Part shown: piece after piece, positions 1-7,595 of the stretch
Layout: each line of letters starts with the position of its first letter
Position numbering within the stretch: position 1 is the first letter of the stretch
Source: Polyangiaceae bacterium
Lineage (GTDB): Bacteria; Myxococcota_A; Polyangia; Polyangiales; Polyangiaceae
Reading direction: 5' to 3'
NCBI GenBank assembly: GCA_025937835.1
Contig: JAICQO010000067.1
Coordinates: forward strand, 1 to 38,022
DNA: 38,022 bases
Notes under the pieces: generated by a model
Databases searched by the model: none
The model's input: the letters and a program-made list of their open reading frames with translations, nothing else
What the model was told of the DNA's origin: nothing
Made by a program: the position numbers and the translations under genes

Positions 1-1
1 G

Positions 2-913
2 ATCAAGCCGACGCTCGCGATGCGCAACCTGGTCGCGGACATCGCGCCGACGGTGCTCGTGATTAGCCTGGTGTTGGGGGCGGCTGCGGCGTTGGCGGCC
101 GCCTTCATCGGGCGCGCGATCGCGGAGCCGATCGAGGCGCTCACGGCGTTCAGCGAGCGGGTGAGCGCCGGCGAGCGCACGGCGGCGCCGCCGTTGGCCT
201 TCGGTCGCGAGGTGACGCGCCTGTCCCGGTCGCTCGACTCGATGCGCCGGCAGCTCGAAGGCCGCCCTTTCGTCGAGACGTTCGCGGCGGATCTGTCGCA
301 CGAGCTGAAGAACCCGGTCGCGGCTATCCGCGCCAGCGCCGAGGTCCTGGAAGAGAGCGCTCTCGACGAGCCCGTCGAGGCGCGCCGCTTCGTCGCGCGT
401 ATCCGCGAGGCGGCCGAACGCATCGAGCGCTTGTTGTCGGAGCTCTTGAGCCTCGCGCGCATCGAAGCCCGCGGCGCGGAGGTGTTCGCGCCGGTGGAGC
501 TCGGCGCGGTCGCGCAACGAGCGCGTGCGACGCTCGGCGACACCGCGAGCCGCGTCGAGCTCGTCCAGGACGGAGACCTGCACGTGCGCGGCGACGCGAT
601 CTGGCTCGGGCGGGCCGTCGCCAACCTGGTCGAGAACGCTCTGGTGCACGCAGCCAGCGGCTCGGCCGTGCGCGTTTCGCTGGCGCGGACCTCGCAAGAA
701 GTGGAGCTCCGCGTCAGGAACGCCGGCGAGATCCCGCCGTACGTCCGGGACCGGTTGTTCCGAAGGTTCGTGACCACCCGCGCCGACAAGGGCGGAACCG
801 GGCTCGGCCTGGCGATCGTGCGGGCCGTCGCGGAGGCCCACGGCGGGCGGGTCGAGCTCGTCAGCTCGGGTCCCCCGGACGTCGAATTCCGGCTTTCTCT
901 GCCCACGGCCTGA
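2..913 (+). CDS. Sensor histidine kinase, 5'-truncated by the window edge
   Basis: The reading frame is open to the first base, so the true start lies upstream and the extracytoplasmic sensor is missing. What remains begins near the last membrane helix (hydrophobic, Ala/Leu-rich, about positions 50-115), followed by a HAMP-like linker. Then comes a HisKA dimerisation domain with the phospho-acceptor histidine in the motif DLSHELKNPVAA (His codon at 299-301), and a HATPase_c domain with an N-box (NLVENALVH) and a G2 box (KGGTGLGLAIV). The G1 box reads NAGEIPP rather than the usual DxGxG, a mild departure. Family knowledge: it autophosphorylates and passes phosphate to a response regulator, probably encoded just upstream. 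It ends at a TGA and is followed by a GC-rich hairpin. The signal is unknown. Confidence 0.9.
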   Translation: MKPTLAMRNLVADIAPTVLVISLVLGAAAALAAAFIGRAIAEPIEALTAFSERVSAGERTAAPPLAFGREVTRLSRSLDSMRRQLEGRPFVETFAADLSHELKNPVAAIRASAEVLEESALDEPVEARRFVARIREAAERIERLLSELLSLARIEARGAEVFAPVELGAVAQRARATLGDTASRVELVQDGDLHVRGDAIWLGRAVANLVENALVHAASGSAVRVSLARTSQEVELRVRNAGEIPPYVRDRLFRRFVTTRADKGGTGLGLAIVRAVAEAHGGRVELVSSGPPDVEFRLSLPTA

Positions 914-959
914 CGCGCGGCACCATCCAGAAGGGTGATGTGACGCTTTCCGAGCACTT

Positions 960-975
960 GGGGGCTATGGCCCCC
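960..975 (+). terminator. GC-rich hairpin after the histidine kinase gene
   Basis: A perfect 6-bp stem, GGGGGC / GCCCCC, closes a 4-base loop (TATG) 46 bases after the kinase stop. There is no T-tract after it, so it may slow or end transcription only weakly. The rest of the gap to uppS shows no other clear feature. Confidence 0.35.
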
Positions 976-1111
976 GCGATTTCGGGTCCGGTTTCCTCGA
1001 AACCTCCTCAATGGCGCGGCCGTCTTCGTGGGAAGACATCACCGGAAACGCGCGACGGTCGACCTTGGAGTAGATCGACGCGGTCACCTTGGATTTGCGG
1101 AGCTCTGACAC

Positions 1112-1897
1112 GTGAAGAACGGCATCAATGGTCTCGTGCGCATCCCCCGTCACGTAGCGATCATCATGGACGGCAACGGCCGCTGGGCGAAGAGCCGCGG
1201 CCTCGAGCGCATCGAAGGACACGCTGAAGGCGCGCGCGCGGTGCGCGATGCGGTCGAGACGGCGAGCCGTAACGGCATCCAGTACTTGACCCTGTACGCG
1301 TTCAGCGTCGCCAACTGGGCGCGCCCGCGTGCCGAGGTGGAAGCGCTGATGGGGCTGCTCGTCGAGTTCGCGCAGAAAGAGCGCGCCGAGCTGCGCCAGC
1401 AAGGCATCCGCGTGAACGTGATCGGCACGCTCGAAGATCTGCCCACCGCCACGCGCCACGCCGTCGAAGACCTGATCCGCTACACCGCGGAAGGCGATCG
1501 CATGACGCTGACGCTCGCGCTGTCGTACGGCGGCCGTCAGGACATCGTCGAAGCGGCTCGTTCGCTTGCCGTGCGCGCCAAGGCCGGCCTCGTGCTTCCC
1601 GAAGAAATCGACGAGACCTTCTTCCACCGTCACATGACGACGCACGAGCTGCCGCAGGTGGACCTCTTGATCCGCACCGGCGGCGAGACGCGCGTCAGCG
1701 ACTTCCTGCTATTCGAGTCGGCCTACGCCGAGCTCTTGTTCCTCCCGATCATGTGGCCCGAGTTCCGCCCCGAGACCCTGCTCGCCGCGATCGAAGCCTA
1801 CGGCGGCAAAGAGCGCCGCTTCGGCATGATCTCCGAACAAGTCCAGGGCCTGCTCCCCATCCAAGCCTTCGACCCCCTCGACCGCATCCAAAGCTAA
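1112..1897 (+). CDS. uppS: Isoprenyl transferase (undecaprenyl diphosphate synthase)
   Basis: A 261-residue cis-prenyltransferase, normal family length. It condenses isopentenyl diphosphate onto farnesyl diphosphate to make the C55 carrier lipid for peptidoglycan and polysaccharide assembly. Motifs visible: HVAIIMDGNGRWA (catalytic Asp and the first substrate loop), YLTLYAFSVANWARP, SYGGRQDI, LLIRTGGETRVSDFLLF, and AYAELLF carrying the second Mg-binding Glu. Oddities: the usual FSxENWxRP reads FSVANWARP, with Ala replacing a normally conserved Glu, and SNFLLWQ reads SDFLLFE. The ATG start gives the expected short N-terminus. Its TAA stop sits at the outer edge of the inverted repeat bounding the next gene. 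Confidence 0.93.
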   Translation: MKNGINGLVRIPRHVAIIMDGNGRWAKSRGLERIEGHAEGARAVRDAVETASRNGIQYLTLYAFSVANWARPRAEVEALMGLLVEFAQKERAELRQQGIRVNVIGTLEDLPTATRHAVEDLIRYTAEGDRMTLTLALSYGGRQDIVEAARSLAVRAKAGLVLPEEIDETFFHRHMTTHELPQVDLLIRTGGETRVSDFLLFESAYAELLFLPIMWPEFRPETLLAAIEAYGGKERRFGMISEQVQGLLPIQAFDPLDRIQS

Positions 1898-1900
1898 CCC

Positions 1901-1970
1901 CCCCCGACGGCCTTGACGACTTCTGTCGCCAAGGCGCCAGGAGACGCCAAGAGTCGCCAGGTTTTTGGGG
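1901..1970. repeat. Left inverted-repeat arm of GxxExxY cassette 1
   Basis: About 70 bases built from short related units (CGCCAAGG, CGCCAGG, ACGCCAAGAG, TCGCCAGG), ending in GGTTTTTGGGG. It is the reverse complement, with about seven substitutions and two small gaps, of 2416-2487 on the other side of the gene. The similarity extends outward to a CTAACCCC block at 1894 that contains the uppS stop codon. Confidence 0.85.
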
Positions 1971-2018
1971 GTTGCGGTGCGTGCGCAACCACGGCTTGGG
2001 GCGCGCCGAGAGGGGGGC

Positions 2019-2414
2019 ATGCTGCATGAACCGGGTGAGAGATTGGATCGGCTGGCTCGGGATGTGATCCGGGCGGCGTTGGAGGTCCACCGAAACCTCG
2101 GGCCTGGCTTTCCCGAAGGGGTCTACGAGCGCGCGCTGGCGCTCGAACTAGCGGAGCGGCGCGTTCCCTTCGAGCGACAGGTATCTCTGGCGGTGCAGTA
2201 CAAAGGGAAGTGCGTGGGCGAATGGCGTGCGGATTTGCTCGTCGGAGGCGCGCTCGTGGTCGAGCTCAAATCAGTGGAGCAACTCGCTGCGGTCCACGTG
2301 GCCCAGCTCGTTGCGTATCTGAAAGCAATCGACTGCCGCTTGGGACTACTCATCAACTTCGACGTCCCCCTGCTTCGTGATGGGATCCGCCGCGTCGTCC
2401 AATCGAGCCACTAA
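2019..2414 (+). CDS. GxxExxY protein (PD-(D/E)XK nuclease-like fold), cassette 1
   Basis: A 131-residue member of the GxxExxY family (PDDEXK_3). The name motif is present as GFPEGVY, preceded by AALEVHRNLGPG. The nuclease-fold core follows as RADLLVGGALVVELKSV, giving the D...ExK set, and the C-terminal part has QLVAYLKAIDCRLGLLINF. The ATG at 2019 follows AGGGGGGC, a plausible ribosome site; an in-frame GTG/ATG further upstream would lie closer to the repeat and lacks family similarity. The family's biological role is not established; nuclease activity is inferred from fold motifs only. The gene is bracketed by inverted repeats that begin within two bases of its stop. A distant paralogue lies at 16285-16692 on the other strand. 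Confidence 0.88.
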   Translation: MLHEPGERLDRLARDVIRAALEVHRNLGPGFPEGVYERALALELAERRVPFERQVSLAVQYKGKCVGEWRADLLVGGALVVELKSVEQLAAVHVAQLVAYLKAIDCRLGLLINFDVPLLRDGIRRVVQSSH

Positions 2415-2415
2415 A

Positions 2416-2487
2416 CCCCAGAAAAATCTGGCGGCTCTTGGCGTCCCCCTGGCGCCTTGGCGACAAAAGCCGTCAGGGCCGTTGGGG
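2416..2487. repeat. Right inverted-repeat arm of GxxExxY cassette 1
   Basis: Reverse complement of 1901-1970. It starts immediately after the GxxExxY stop codon. Beyond it an extra copy of the AGGGCCGTTGGGG unit occurs (about 2492-2504), ending in GGTTAG, which contains the TAA stop of the convergent lipoprotein gene. Confidence 0.85.
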
Positions 2488-2505
2488 AGGTAGGGCCGTT
2501 GGGGG

Positions 2506-3027
2506 TTAGAAGTTGTATTCGATGGTGTTGAGGGACTTCACCTTTTTTTCCCAGGTGATTTCTCGGAGCTTGCCTCTGATGCAGTCGGCGAGCTTGTCGT
2601 TCTTGGGTGTGACGGTGAGGTCGATGCCGACGGCTTTGCCGTCCCAGACGGCGATGCGCATTTTGACCTTGGCTGCGCCGGGCTTGCACGACTCGTAGAG
2701 CGACAGGTCTTGGAGTGGCTTGGCGAGCGTCTCGGGGTCGATGTTGCGGCGCTCGACGCCCTGCGGCACGGCCTTGATCGCGTCGTCGACCGAGGCGTTC
2801 TCGGGGAAGGTCGGCTCGGGCGTCGATGTCGCGGGCGCGGGCTCGCTCGGCGGCTCGTCCGTGGCAGTGCTCTCCGCAGGCGGGGGCGGGGGCGGCGGCG
2901 GTGCCGCTTCGGTCGCTTCGGGCAGAGGTTCTGCTTCCGGGCTCTCAGCCGCGGGGGTTGTGCCACCGCACGCAATCAACAGAGTAGCCAACCCAAACAC
3001 TGGAAATGAAATGCGAGACACCGCCAT
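2506..3027 (-). CDS. Lipoprotein with Pro-rich linker and TonB/AgmX-like C-terminal domain
   Basis: A 173-residue protein. The N-terminus is a lipoprotein signal with lipobox LLIAC (Cys at residue 20). A low-complexity linker rich in Pro, Ala and Glu follows (about 21-75, with a run of eight prolines). A compact C-terminal domain (about 80-173) includes LYESCKPGAAKVKMRIAVW and two Cys that could form a disulphide (SCKP and DCIRG). This layout resembles the small AgmX/PglI C-terminal or TonB-like domains common in myxobacterial envelope proteins; that comparison is tentative. Expected location is the periplasmic face of a membrane. It converges on the GxxExxY cassette, and its stop codon lies in the outer end of that cassette's repeat. 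Confidence 0.8.
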   Translation of the reverse strand: MAVSRISFPVFGLATLLIACGGTTPAAESPEAEPLPEATEAAPPPPPPPPAESTATDEPPSEPAPATSTPEPTFPENASVDDAIKAVPQGVERRNIDPETLAKPLQDLSLYESCKPGAAKVKMRIAVWDGKAVGIDLTVTPKNDKLADCIRGKLREITWEKKVKSLNTIEYNF

Positions 3028-3110
3028 GTCGGGAGTCTACTCACGTCTCCCTCGACGCGACTAGTGCCCTCGAAACACGCGGGTGACGGAGCGGACTAGG
3101 GAGAACCGGA

Positions 3111-3770
3111 CTACGGCTGAGGCGGCGTGGTCGGATCGACGGCGGGTGCGGCGGGTGCGGCGGGTGCGGCGGGTGCGGCGGGTGCGGCGGGTGCGGCGGG
3201 TGCGGCGGGCGCGGTCTCGGGCGGCGCCGGGGTGTCGGATGGTGCGGCGGTCGGCGGGGGCGCGGCTTCGGCGGGCGGCGGCTCCGGCGGGATCACCGGC
3301 GCCAGGCCGCGGGGGATGCCGGTCGTGTCCGCGGGAGCGGGAGCAGGGGGCTCTCGGAGCTGGGCGGTCACGTCGCGGAGCAGTGCGTCGCTGCCGCGGT
3401 CGACCTCGAAGACTCGAGCGGCGGCCGGAGCGACCACGGCGCGGTACACGCGACCCGCCTGGGCGTCGAACTCCACGCGAAAGGAGCCGGCTTCGGGCGA
3501 GGCGGTGCCGGCGACGCGAAGGGCGTGCCGCCCGGGCAAGAGCTCGATGTGCAGGCGCGTGTCGTCGGCGATGCGCGGGTCCGCGAGCTCACCGTCGAGG
3601 CTGACGACACGCGTCGTGTCCGCGCCATTGATGCGCAAAATCGCGATCGTCTCCGAATCACGAACAGGCCCATCGTACTGCTGAACAATGAACACCTGCG
3701 GACCGCACCCAACAACGCCCAAAGCGAAAATGCAGGAAAACACCAACATCGCCCGCAGTCTTGCCCCCAT
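3111..3770 (-). CDS. Putative lipoprotein with (PAA)n C-terminal tail
   Basis: A 219-residue protein of unknown function. The frame is open further upstream to 3899, but the ATG at 3770 places a clean lipoprotein signal (MLVFSCIFALGVVGC) at the N-terminus, so I chose it. The mature part has a globular region of about 120 residues with features of a PEGA-like surface domain (ELLPGRHALRVAGTA and GSFRVEFDAQAGRVYRA). A Pro/Ala-rich tail follows that ends in repeated Ala-Pro-Ala units encoded by a 9-bp tandem repeat. It is likely anchored in the envelope. Confidence 0.7.
   Translation of the reverse strand: MGARLRAMLVFSCIFALGVVGCGPQVFIVQQYDGPVRDSETIAILRINGADTTRVVSLDGELADPRIADDTRLHIELLPGRHALRVAGTASPEAGSFRVEFDAQAGRVYRAVVAPAAARVFEVDRGSDALLRDVTAQLREPPAPAPADTTGIPRGLAPVIPPEPPPAEAAPPPTAAPSDTPAPPETAPAAPAAPAAPAAPAAPAAPAAPAVDPTTPPQP
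3142..3213. repeat. 9-bp tandem repeat, eight units
   Basis: Seven perfect copies of GCGGGTGCG followed by one GCGGGCGCG, in register with the coding frame of the minus-strand lipoprotein. It encodes the Ala-Pro-Ala tail. The unit is a multiple of three, so copy-number change would keep the frame. Confidence 0.97.
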
Positions 3771-3883
3771 CAGATCACGATCGCCCCAAGCAGCCACAAC
3801 CCCAGAAAAAAACCGGCGAGACCGGCGCGGTCTGTTCTCGGTGCGCGAACGACGCGAGGCCTTACTGACACCGAAACCGAACA

Positions 3884-5629
3884 TCAGATAGTATCCCAAG
3901 CAAACCGTTCGGCGTCGAAGGCGTGATCCGCCAGGGACTTGATCTGTTCGTCTTCGTTGGCGTCGATTTCCGACACGTTATTGCGGATGCGGCGGCGGGC
4001 CTGACCGGCGAAGGTGTGGACGATCTCGAGCTCGTGCGCCGCGGCTTCCGGGCTGGATTTGCGGATCGAGGCGTCTACCCGGGACAGTACGCAGGCCAGC
4101 ACGAACAGGTCGATCATGATGTCGCCGAGGCGCTTGGTGGCGAACTGCTTGTCGATGATGTTCCGGCCGTGCTTGCGCAGGATGCGGTCTACCGCCGCGG
4201 CGAGGTCGCGCGTGCCGTCCTCGAACAGGGAGGCGTACTTGGCGAGGGCAGGGTGCAGGCGCGTGAAGTTGGTGCCTTCGCGGCGAATGCCGGTCGCGAT
4301 CGCCGCGCGGCGGGCCGCGTATTCGCTGATCACGCCGAAGCCCTTGATCGGGTCGTTGAACACGCCCTCGAGCGACTTCGAAAGCTCGCGCAGGTGCTGG
4401 CCGACGTCGTTCATCGCGTTGAGAGCGATGAACAGCCGCAGGATCTCGTTCGTGCCCTCGAAGATGCGGTTGATGCGGCTGTCGCGCACCACCCGCTCGT
4501 AGGGGTACTCGGTCATGAAGCCGTTGCCGCCCGCGATTTGCAGGGCTTCGTCGGCGGTGCGGTTCAGGGCTTCACTGGCGAAGACCTTGCTGATCGCGGC
4601 CTCGACCGCATAATCCTCGTACTTCTGGTCGATCAGGCCCGCGACCATCGAGACGGCGGCTTCGGTCGCGTAACAGTCGACCACCATCTGGCCGACCTTC
4701 TGCTTGATCAAACCGAACTCGGAGATCGACTTTCCGAACTGGACGCGCCCCTTGGCCTGGAGCGTGGCGAGGGCGATCAGCCGCTTCATCCCGCCGACGG
4801 AGCCGCCACCCAGGCCGGTCCGGCCGGAGTTCAGGATCATCATCGCGATCTTGAAGCCCTTGCCCTCCTCGCCGAGCAGGTTTTTCGCGGGGACCCGCAC
4901 GTTTTCGAGCGTGATCGTCGTGGTCGAGCTGGCGCGGATGCCCATCTTGTCTTCGTGCGGGCCCGAGGACACGCCGGTCATGTCGCGCGTGACGAGGAAC
5001 GCGCTGAGATGCGCGCGCTGATCCTTACCGCCGGTCTTGGCGAACACCGTGAAGAAATCGGCGATCCCGCCGTTGGTGATCCAGATCTTGTCGCCGTTCA
5101 GGATCCAATCGTCGCCATCCTTGACGGCCGTGGTGCGGATCGACGCGGCGTCGGAGCCGCTGCCGGGCTCGGTCAAGCAGAAGGCGGCGATCATCTCGCC
5201 CGTGGCAAGCTTCGGGTAGTAGCGCGCGCGCTGCTCTTCGGTGCCGAACAGGAGCAGGCCGCGCATCCCGATCGAGCTGTGGGCGCCGATCGTGACGGCC
5301 GCCGACGCGTCGTACTTGGCGACCTCTTGGAGGGAGCGTGAGTAGGCCGCGCTGCCGAAGCCCATGCCGCCGTGCTCTTCGGGGATCACCAGGCCGAACA
5401 GGCCGAACTGGCGGAGCTCCTCGACGAACTCGGGCGGGAACTCGCCCTGCCGGTCCCAGCGGCGGAAGTCCTCGGAGTGCGGGCGGAACAGCTGCTCGAG
5501 CGACGAGATCACGCCTTGCAACGTCTCCTTCTCGGCGCTCGAGATCTCCGGGAACGGCAGCAGGATGTCTTCCTCGATTTGCCCCATGCACAGGGAACGC
5601 ATGAAGCTCGCGGTCTTCTTGTCGATCAC
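3884..5629 (-). CDS. Acyl-CoA dehydrogenase, very-long-chain type
   Basis: A 581-residue FAD-dependent acyl-CoA dehydrogenase that introduces the trans-2,3 double bond in beta-oxidation. The size exceeds the 380-residue short/medium-chain enzymes and fits the VLCAD/ACAD9 group with an extra C-terminal helical domain. Motifs: AFCLTEPGSGSDAAS and WITNGG (FAD/substrate loops), LGGGSVGGMKRLI, and FEGTNEILRL, whose Glu occupies the catalytic-base position of the VLCAD group. The start is GTG at 5629, chosen because AGGAGG lies 7 bases upstream; the frame continues to 5719 without a ribosome site. An electron-transfer flavoprotein partner is not in the window. Confidence 0.93.
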   Translation of the reverse strand: MIDKKTASFMRSLCMGQIEEDILLPFPEISSAEKETLQGVISSLEQLFRPHSEDFRRWDRQGEFPPEFVEELRQFGLFGLVIPEEHGGMGFGSAAYSRSLQEVAKYDASAAVTIGAHSSIGMRGLLLFGTEEQRARYYPKLATGEMIAAFCLTEPGSGSDAASIRTTAVKDGDDWILNGDKIWITNGGIADFFTVFAKTGGKDQRAHLSAFLVTRDMTGVSSGPHEDKMGIRASSTTTITLENVRVPAKNLLGEEGKGFKIAMMILNSGRTGLGGGSVGGMKRLIALATLQAKGRVQFGKSISEFGLIKQKVGQMVVDCYATEAAVSMVAGLIDQKYEDYAVEAAISKVFASEALNRTADEALQIAGGNGFMTEYPYERVVRDSRINRIFEGTNEILRLFIALNAMNDVGQHLRELSKSLEGVFNDPIKGFGVISEYAARRAAIATGIRREGTNFTRLHPALAKYASLFEDGTRDLAAAVDRILRKHGRNIIDKQFATKRLGDIMIDLFVLACVLSRVDASIRKSSPEAAAHELEIVHTFAGQARRRIRNNVSEIDANEDEQIKSLADHAFDAERFAWDTI

Positions 5630-5633
5630 TCGC

Positions 5634-5642
5634 TCTCCTCCT
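5634..5642 (-). promoter_or_regulatory. Strong Shine-Dalgarno fixing the acyl-CoA dehydrogenase start
   Basis: On the minus strand the sequence reads AGGAGGAGA followed by GCGA and the GTG start. Its spacing supports GTG at 5629 over the longer upstream frame. Confidence 0.8.
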
Positions 5643-5763
5643 GGCTCTCCCGAGACCGCCGCTCGCGCGGGATCCGCAGAATATCGGGGGACTATGCGGG
5701 GCGGCCCGCTGCGGCGCAAGGGGGCTCGACAGCCAGGGCTCCCGGGTCAATCATGGGCGGTGC

Positions 5764-6828
5764 GTGTCCCCGTCCGTGCTCGCGCCGCCGCCGACGAAAG
5801 GGCATACGTCGATCGCGCGGCTCCATCGCTACTGGTACGTGGCGTGCCGTAGCAGCGAGCTTTCCAACCGGCCGCTCGCGCGCACCTTGCTCGGGGTGCC
5901 GCTGGTGCTGTTCAGAGACGGCGAGGGGCGCGCCGGGGCGCTGCTCGATCGCTGCCCGCACCGCAACGTGCCGCTCTCGCTCGGCCGCGTGGCGAGCACC
6001 GGGCACCTCGAGTGCGCGTACCACGGCTGGCAGTTCGACGGCTCGGGGCAATGCCGGCTCGTGCCCGGGCTGCAGGGCGGCGGCGAGAAAGAGCGGCGCT
6101 GTCCGAGCGCCGCGCTGCGCGAGCAGGAAGGCCTGGTGTGGGTGTGCCCGGCGCTCGGAGAGGAGCCGGACCAGCCGCCGTTCCGGATCGGCCTCGAAGC
6201 GCTGTCGGGCCACTCGATCGTGGAGCACGAAGTCGAGGCGCGCGGGACGCTGCACGCGACGCTGGAGAACGCGCTCGACGTGCCGCACACCGCGTTCCTG
6301 CACCGCGGCTTGTTTCGCGGAAAAAAACCGAACGAGATCCGGGTGCGGGTCAAGCGCACGCCGACCTCGGTCGAGGCCGAGTACATCGGCGAGCCACGGC
6401 CGGACGGGCTGGTCGGCAAGCTCCTGTCACCGAGCGGCGGCATCGTCGAACACTGGGACCGCTTCTTTCTGCCGTCGGTGGCGCAGGTCGAATACAAGCT
6501 CGGGACCGAGTCGCATTTTCTGGTGACCGCGTTGTGCACGCCGGTCACGGATTTTCTGACCCGGCTGACGGCGGTCGCGGCGTTTCGCACGCTCTTGCCG
6601 AGCTTCCTGCTGCGGCCCATCCTGCAGCGCGTCGCTCTCCGGATCTTCGCGCAGGACGCGGTGATGCTGAAGGCGCAGAGCGACAACGTGGAGCGCTTCG
6701 GCGGCGAGCAATACATGTCCACCGATCTGGATTTTTTGGGACCGCAGATCTGGCGCCTACTCCGCCAGGCGGAACGCGGCGAGCCCGGGGAAAATGTAGT
6801 CGAGCGCGAGCTGAGGTTCTTCGCTTGA
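5764..6828 (+). CDS. Rieske 2Fe-2S oxygenase (aromatic-ring-hydroxylating type)
   Basis: A 354-residue Rieske non-haem iron oxygenase alpha-subunit-like protein. The Rieske cluster ligands are clear: CPHRN (Cys64, His66) and CAYHGW (Cys84, His87). The mononuclear iron site follows as ALDVPHTAFLH, with His175 and His180 and the bridging Asp172; the third ligand is probably an Asp in AQDAVML. The size and ligand spacing resemble vanillate O-demethylase, pheophorbide a oxygenase and cholesterol-desaturase relatives; the substrate cannot be told. Start is GTG. The stop overlaps the next gene's start (TTGA), so the two are probably translated together. A reductase partner is not adjacent; the ferredoxin at 10743 is one possible electron donor (inference). 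Confidence 0.9.
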   Translation: MSPSVLAPPPTKGHTSIARLHRYWYVACRSSELSNRPLARTLLGVPLVLFRDGEGRAGALLDRCPHRNVPLSLGRVASTGHLECAYHGWQFDGSGQCRLVPGLQGGGEKERRCPSAALREQEGLVWVCPALGEEPDQPPFRIGLEALSGHSIVEHEVEARGTLHATLENALDVPHTAFLHRGLFRGKKPNEIRVRVKRTPTSVEAEYIGEPRPDGLVGKLLSPSGGIVEHWDRFFLPSVAQVEYKLGTESHFLVTALCTPVTDFLTRLTAVAAFRTLLPSFLLRPILQRVALRIFAQDAVMLKAQSDNVERFGGEQYMSTDLDFLGPQIWRLLRQAERGEPGENVVERELRFFA

Positions 6829-7595
6829 ACGCGGAGGAGCCGAAGAGCTCGAAGGCGCGCGGCCCCCTGCCGGAGCGCTACGCGGCGGTGCTGTTCGGGG
6901 CCGCCGCGCTCGTGTTGTTGGTCCTGCCGTGGCTTCCGGGGAAGCTGCGGCCCTGGCTCTCGCTCTTCGGCGGAGCTTCGGCTGCGGCGACGCTGGCGTT
7001 GTTCGCGTTTCAGCAGCGGCAGTTCGCCGCGCAGCGCGTCGAAAAGCGCGGCGGCATCGATCGCGGCGGGATCGTCGAGCGGATCGACGGCGAGGGCCGC
7101 GTCGTGCTGGAGTTGCCGGGGCGAGGTCTCGAGCCGTGGGGCTCGGACGCCTGGGCGATGCTGCTGTTCACGCTCACGCTGGTCGGGATCGCGCTCTCGC
7201 TCGATGCCTGGAGCTTCGCGTTTTCGGTGTTGATCGGCGGGCTGATCGCGGCGCTCGGCCTCAGGCTGCGGGCGGCCGTGCGCGACGTGATCCGGATCGA
7301 GCTCGACGATCAGAGCTGGTCGATCTTCGCCCTCGAGGGCGGACGCAGCGTGAACATCCAGGGTAAGGCGGCGCTGTTGCCGGAGCTGCTTCCGGAGGCG
7401 CTGTTGCTCTGGTCCGATCAGGGGCGGATCGGCACGATCCGCTGGGAGCTCGCCGCCGAAGAGCGAGCCTGGCTCGCCGAGCGTTTGCTGTCGCTCGCTG
7501 CCGAGCGCCGCTCACTCGGCGAGGCTGGCCACGAAGTGGATCAGGCCGAGCCCGATCACGACCGGCAGCGCCAGCAGCGCGAGCACACACAGTAA
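6825..7595 (+). CDS. Uncharacterised membrane protein coupled to the Rieske oxygenase
   Basis: A 256-residue protein I do not recognise. The TTG start overlaps the oxygenase stop by four bases (TTGA), which suggests translational coupling. Two hydrophobic segments lie near the N-terminus (VLFGAAALVLLVLPWL and LSLFGGASAAATLALFAF). Another pair follows around AMLLFTLTLVGIALSLDAW and FSVLIGGLIAALGL. A soluble tail of about 100 residues is rich in Leu, Glu and Trp. The last 28 codons run antisense to the end of the DUF4112 gene, and the terminal peptide is Gln/His/Asp-rich and unlike the rest, so the natural protein may be only loosely constrained there. Confidence 0.65.
   Translation: MNAEEPKSSKARGPLPERYAAVLFGAAALVLLVLPWLPGKLRPWLSLFGGASAAATLALFAFQQRQFAAQRVEKRGGIDRGGIVERIDGEGRVVLELPGRGLEPWGSDAWAMLLFTLTLVGIALSLDAWSFAFSVLIGGLIAALGLRLRAAVRDVIRIELDDQSWSIFALEGGRSVNIQGKAALLPELLPEALLLWSDQGRIGTIRWELAAEERAWLAERLLSLAAERRSLGEAGHEVDQAEPDHDRQRQQREHTQ

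Noticed and set aside
3923-5341. Long plus-strand frame of 472 codons opposite the acyl-CoA dehydrogenase gene
   Set aside because: It is wholly antisense to a clear enzyme. Long antisense frames are expected with this GC bias, and the translation has no family features.
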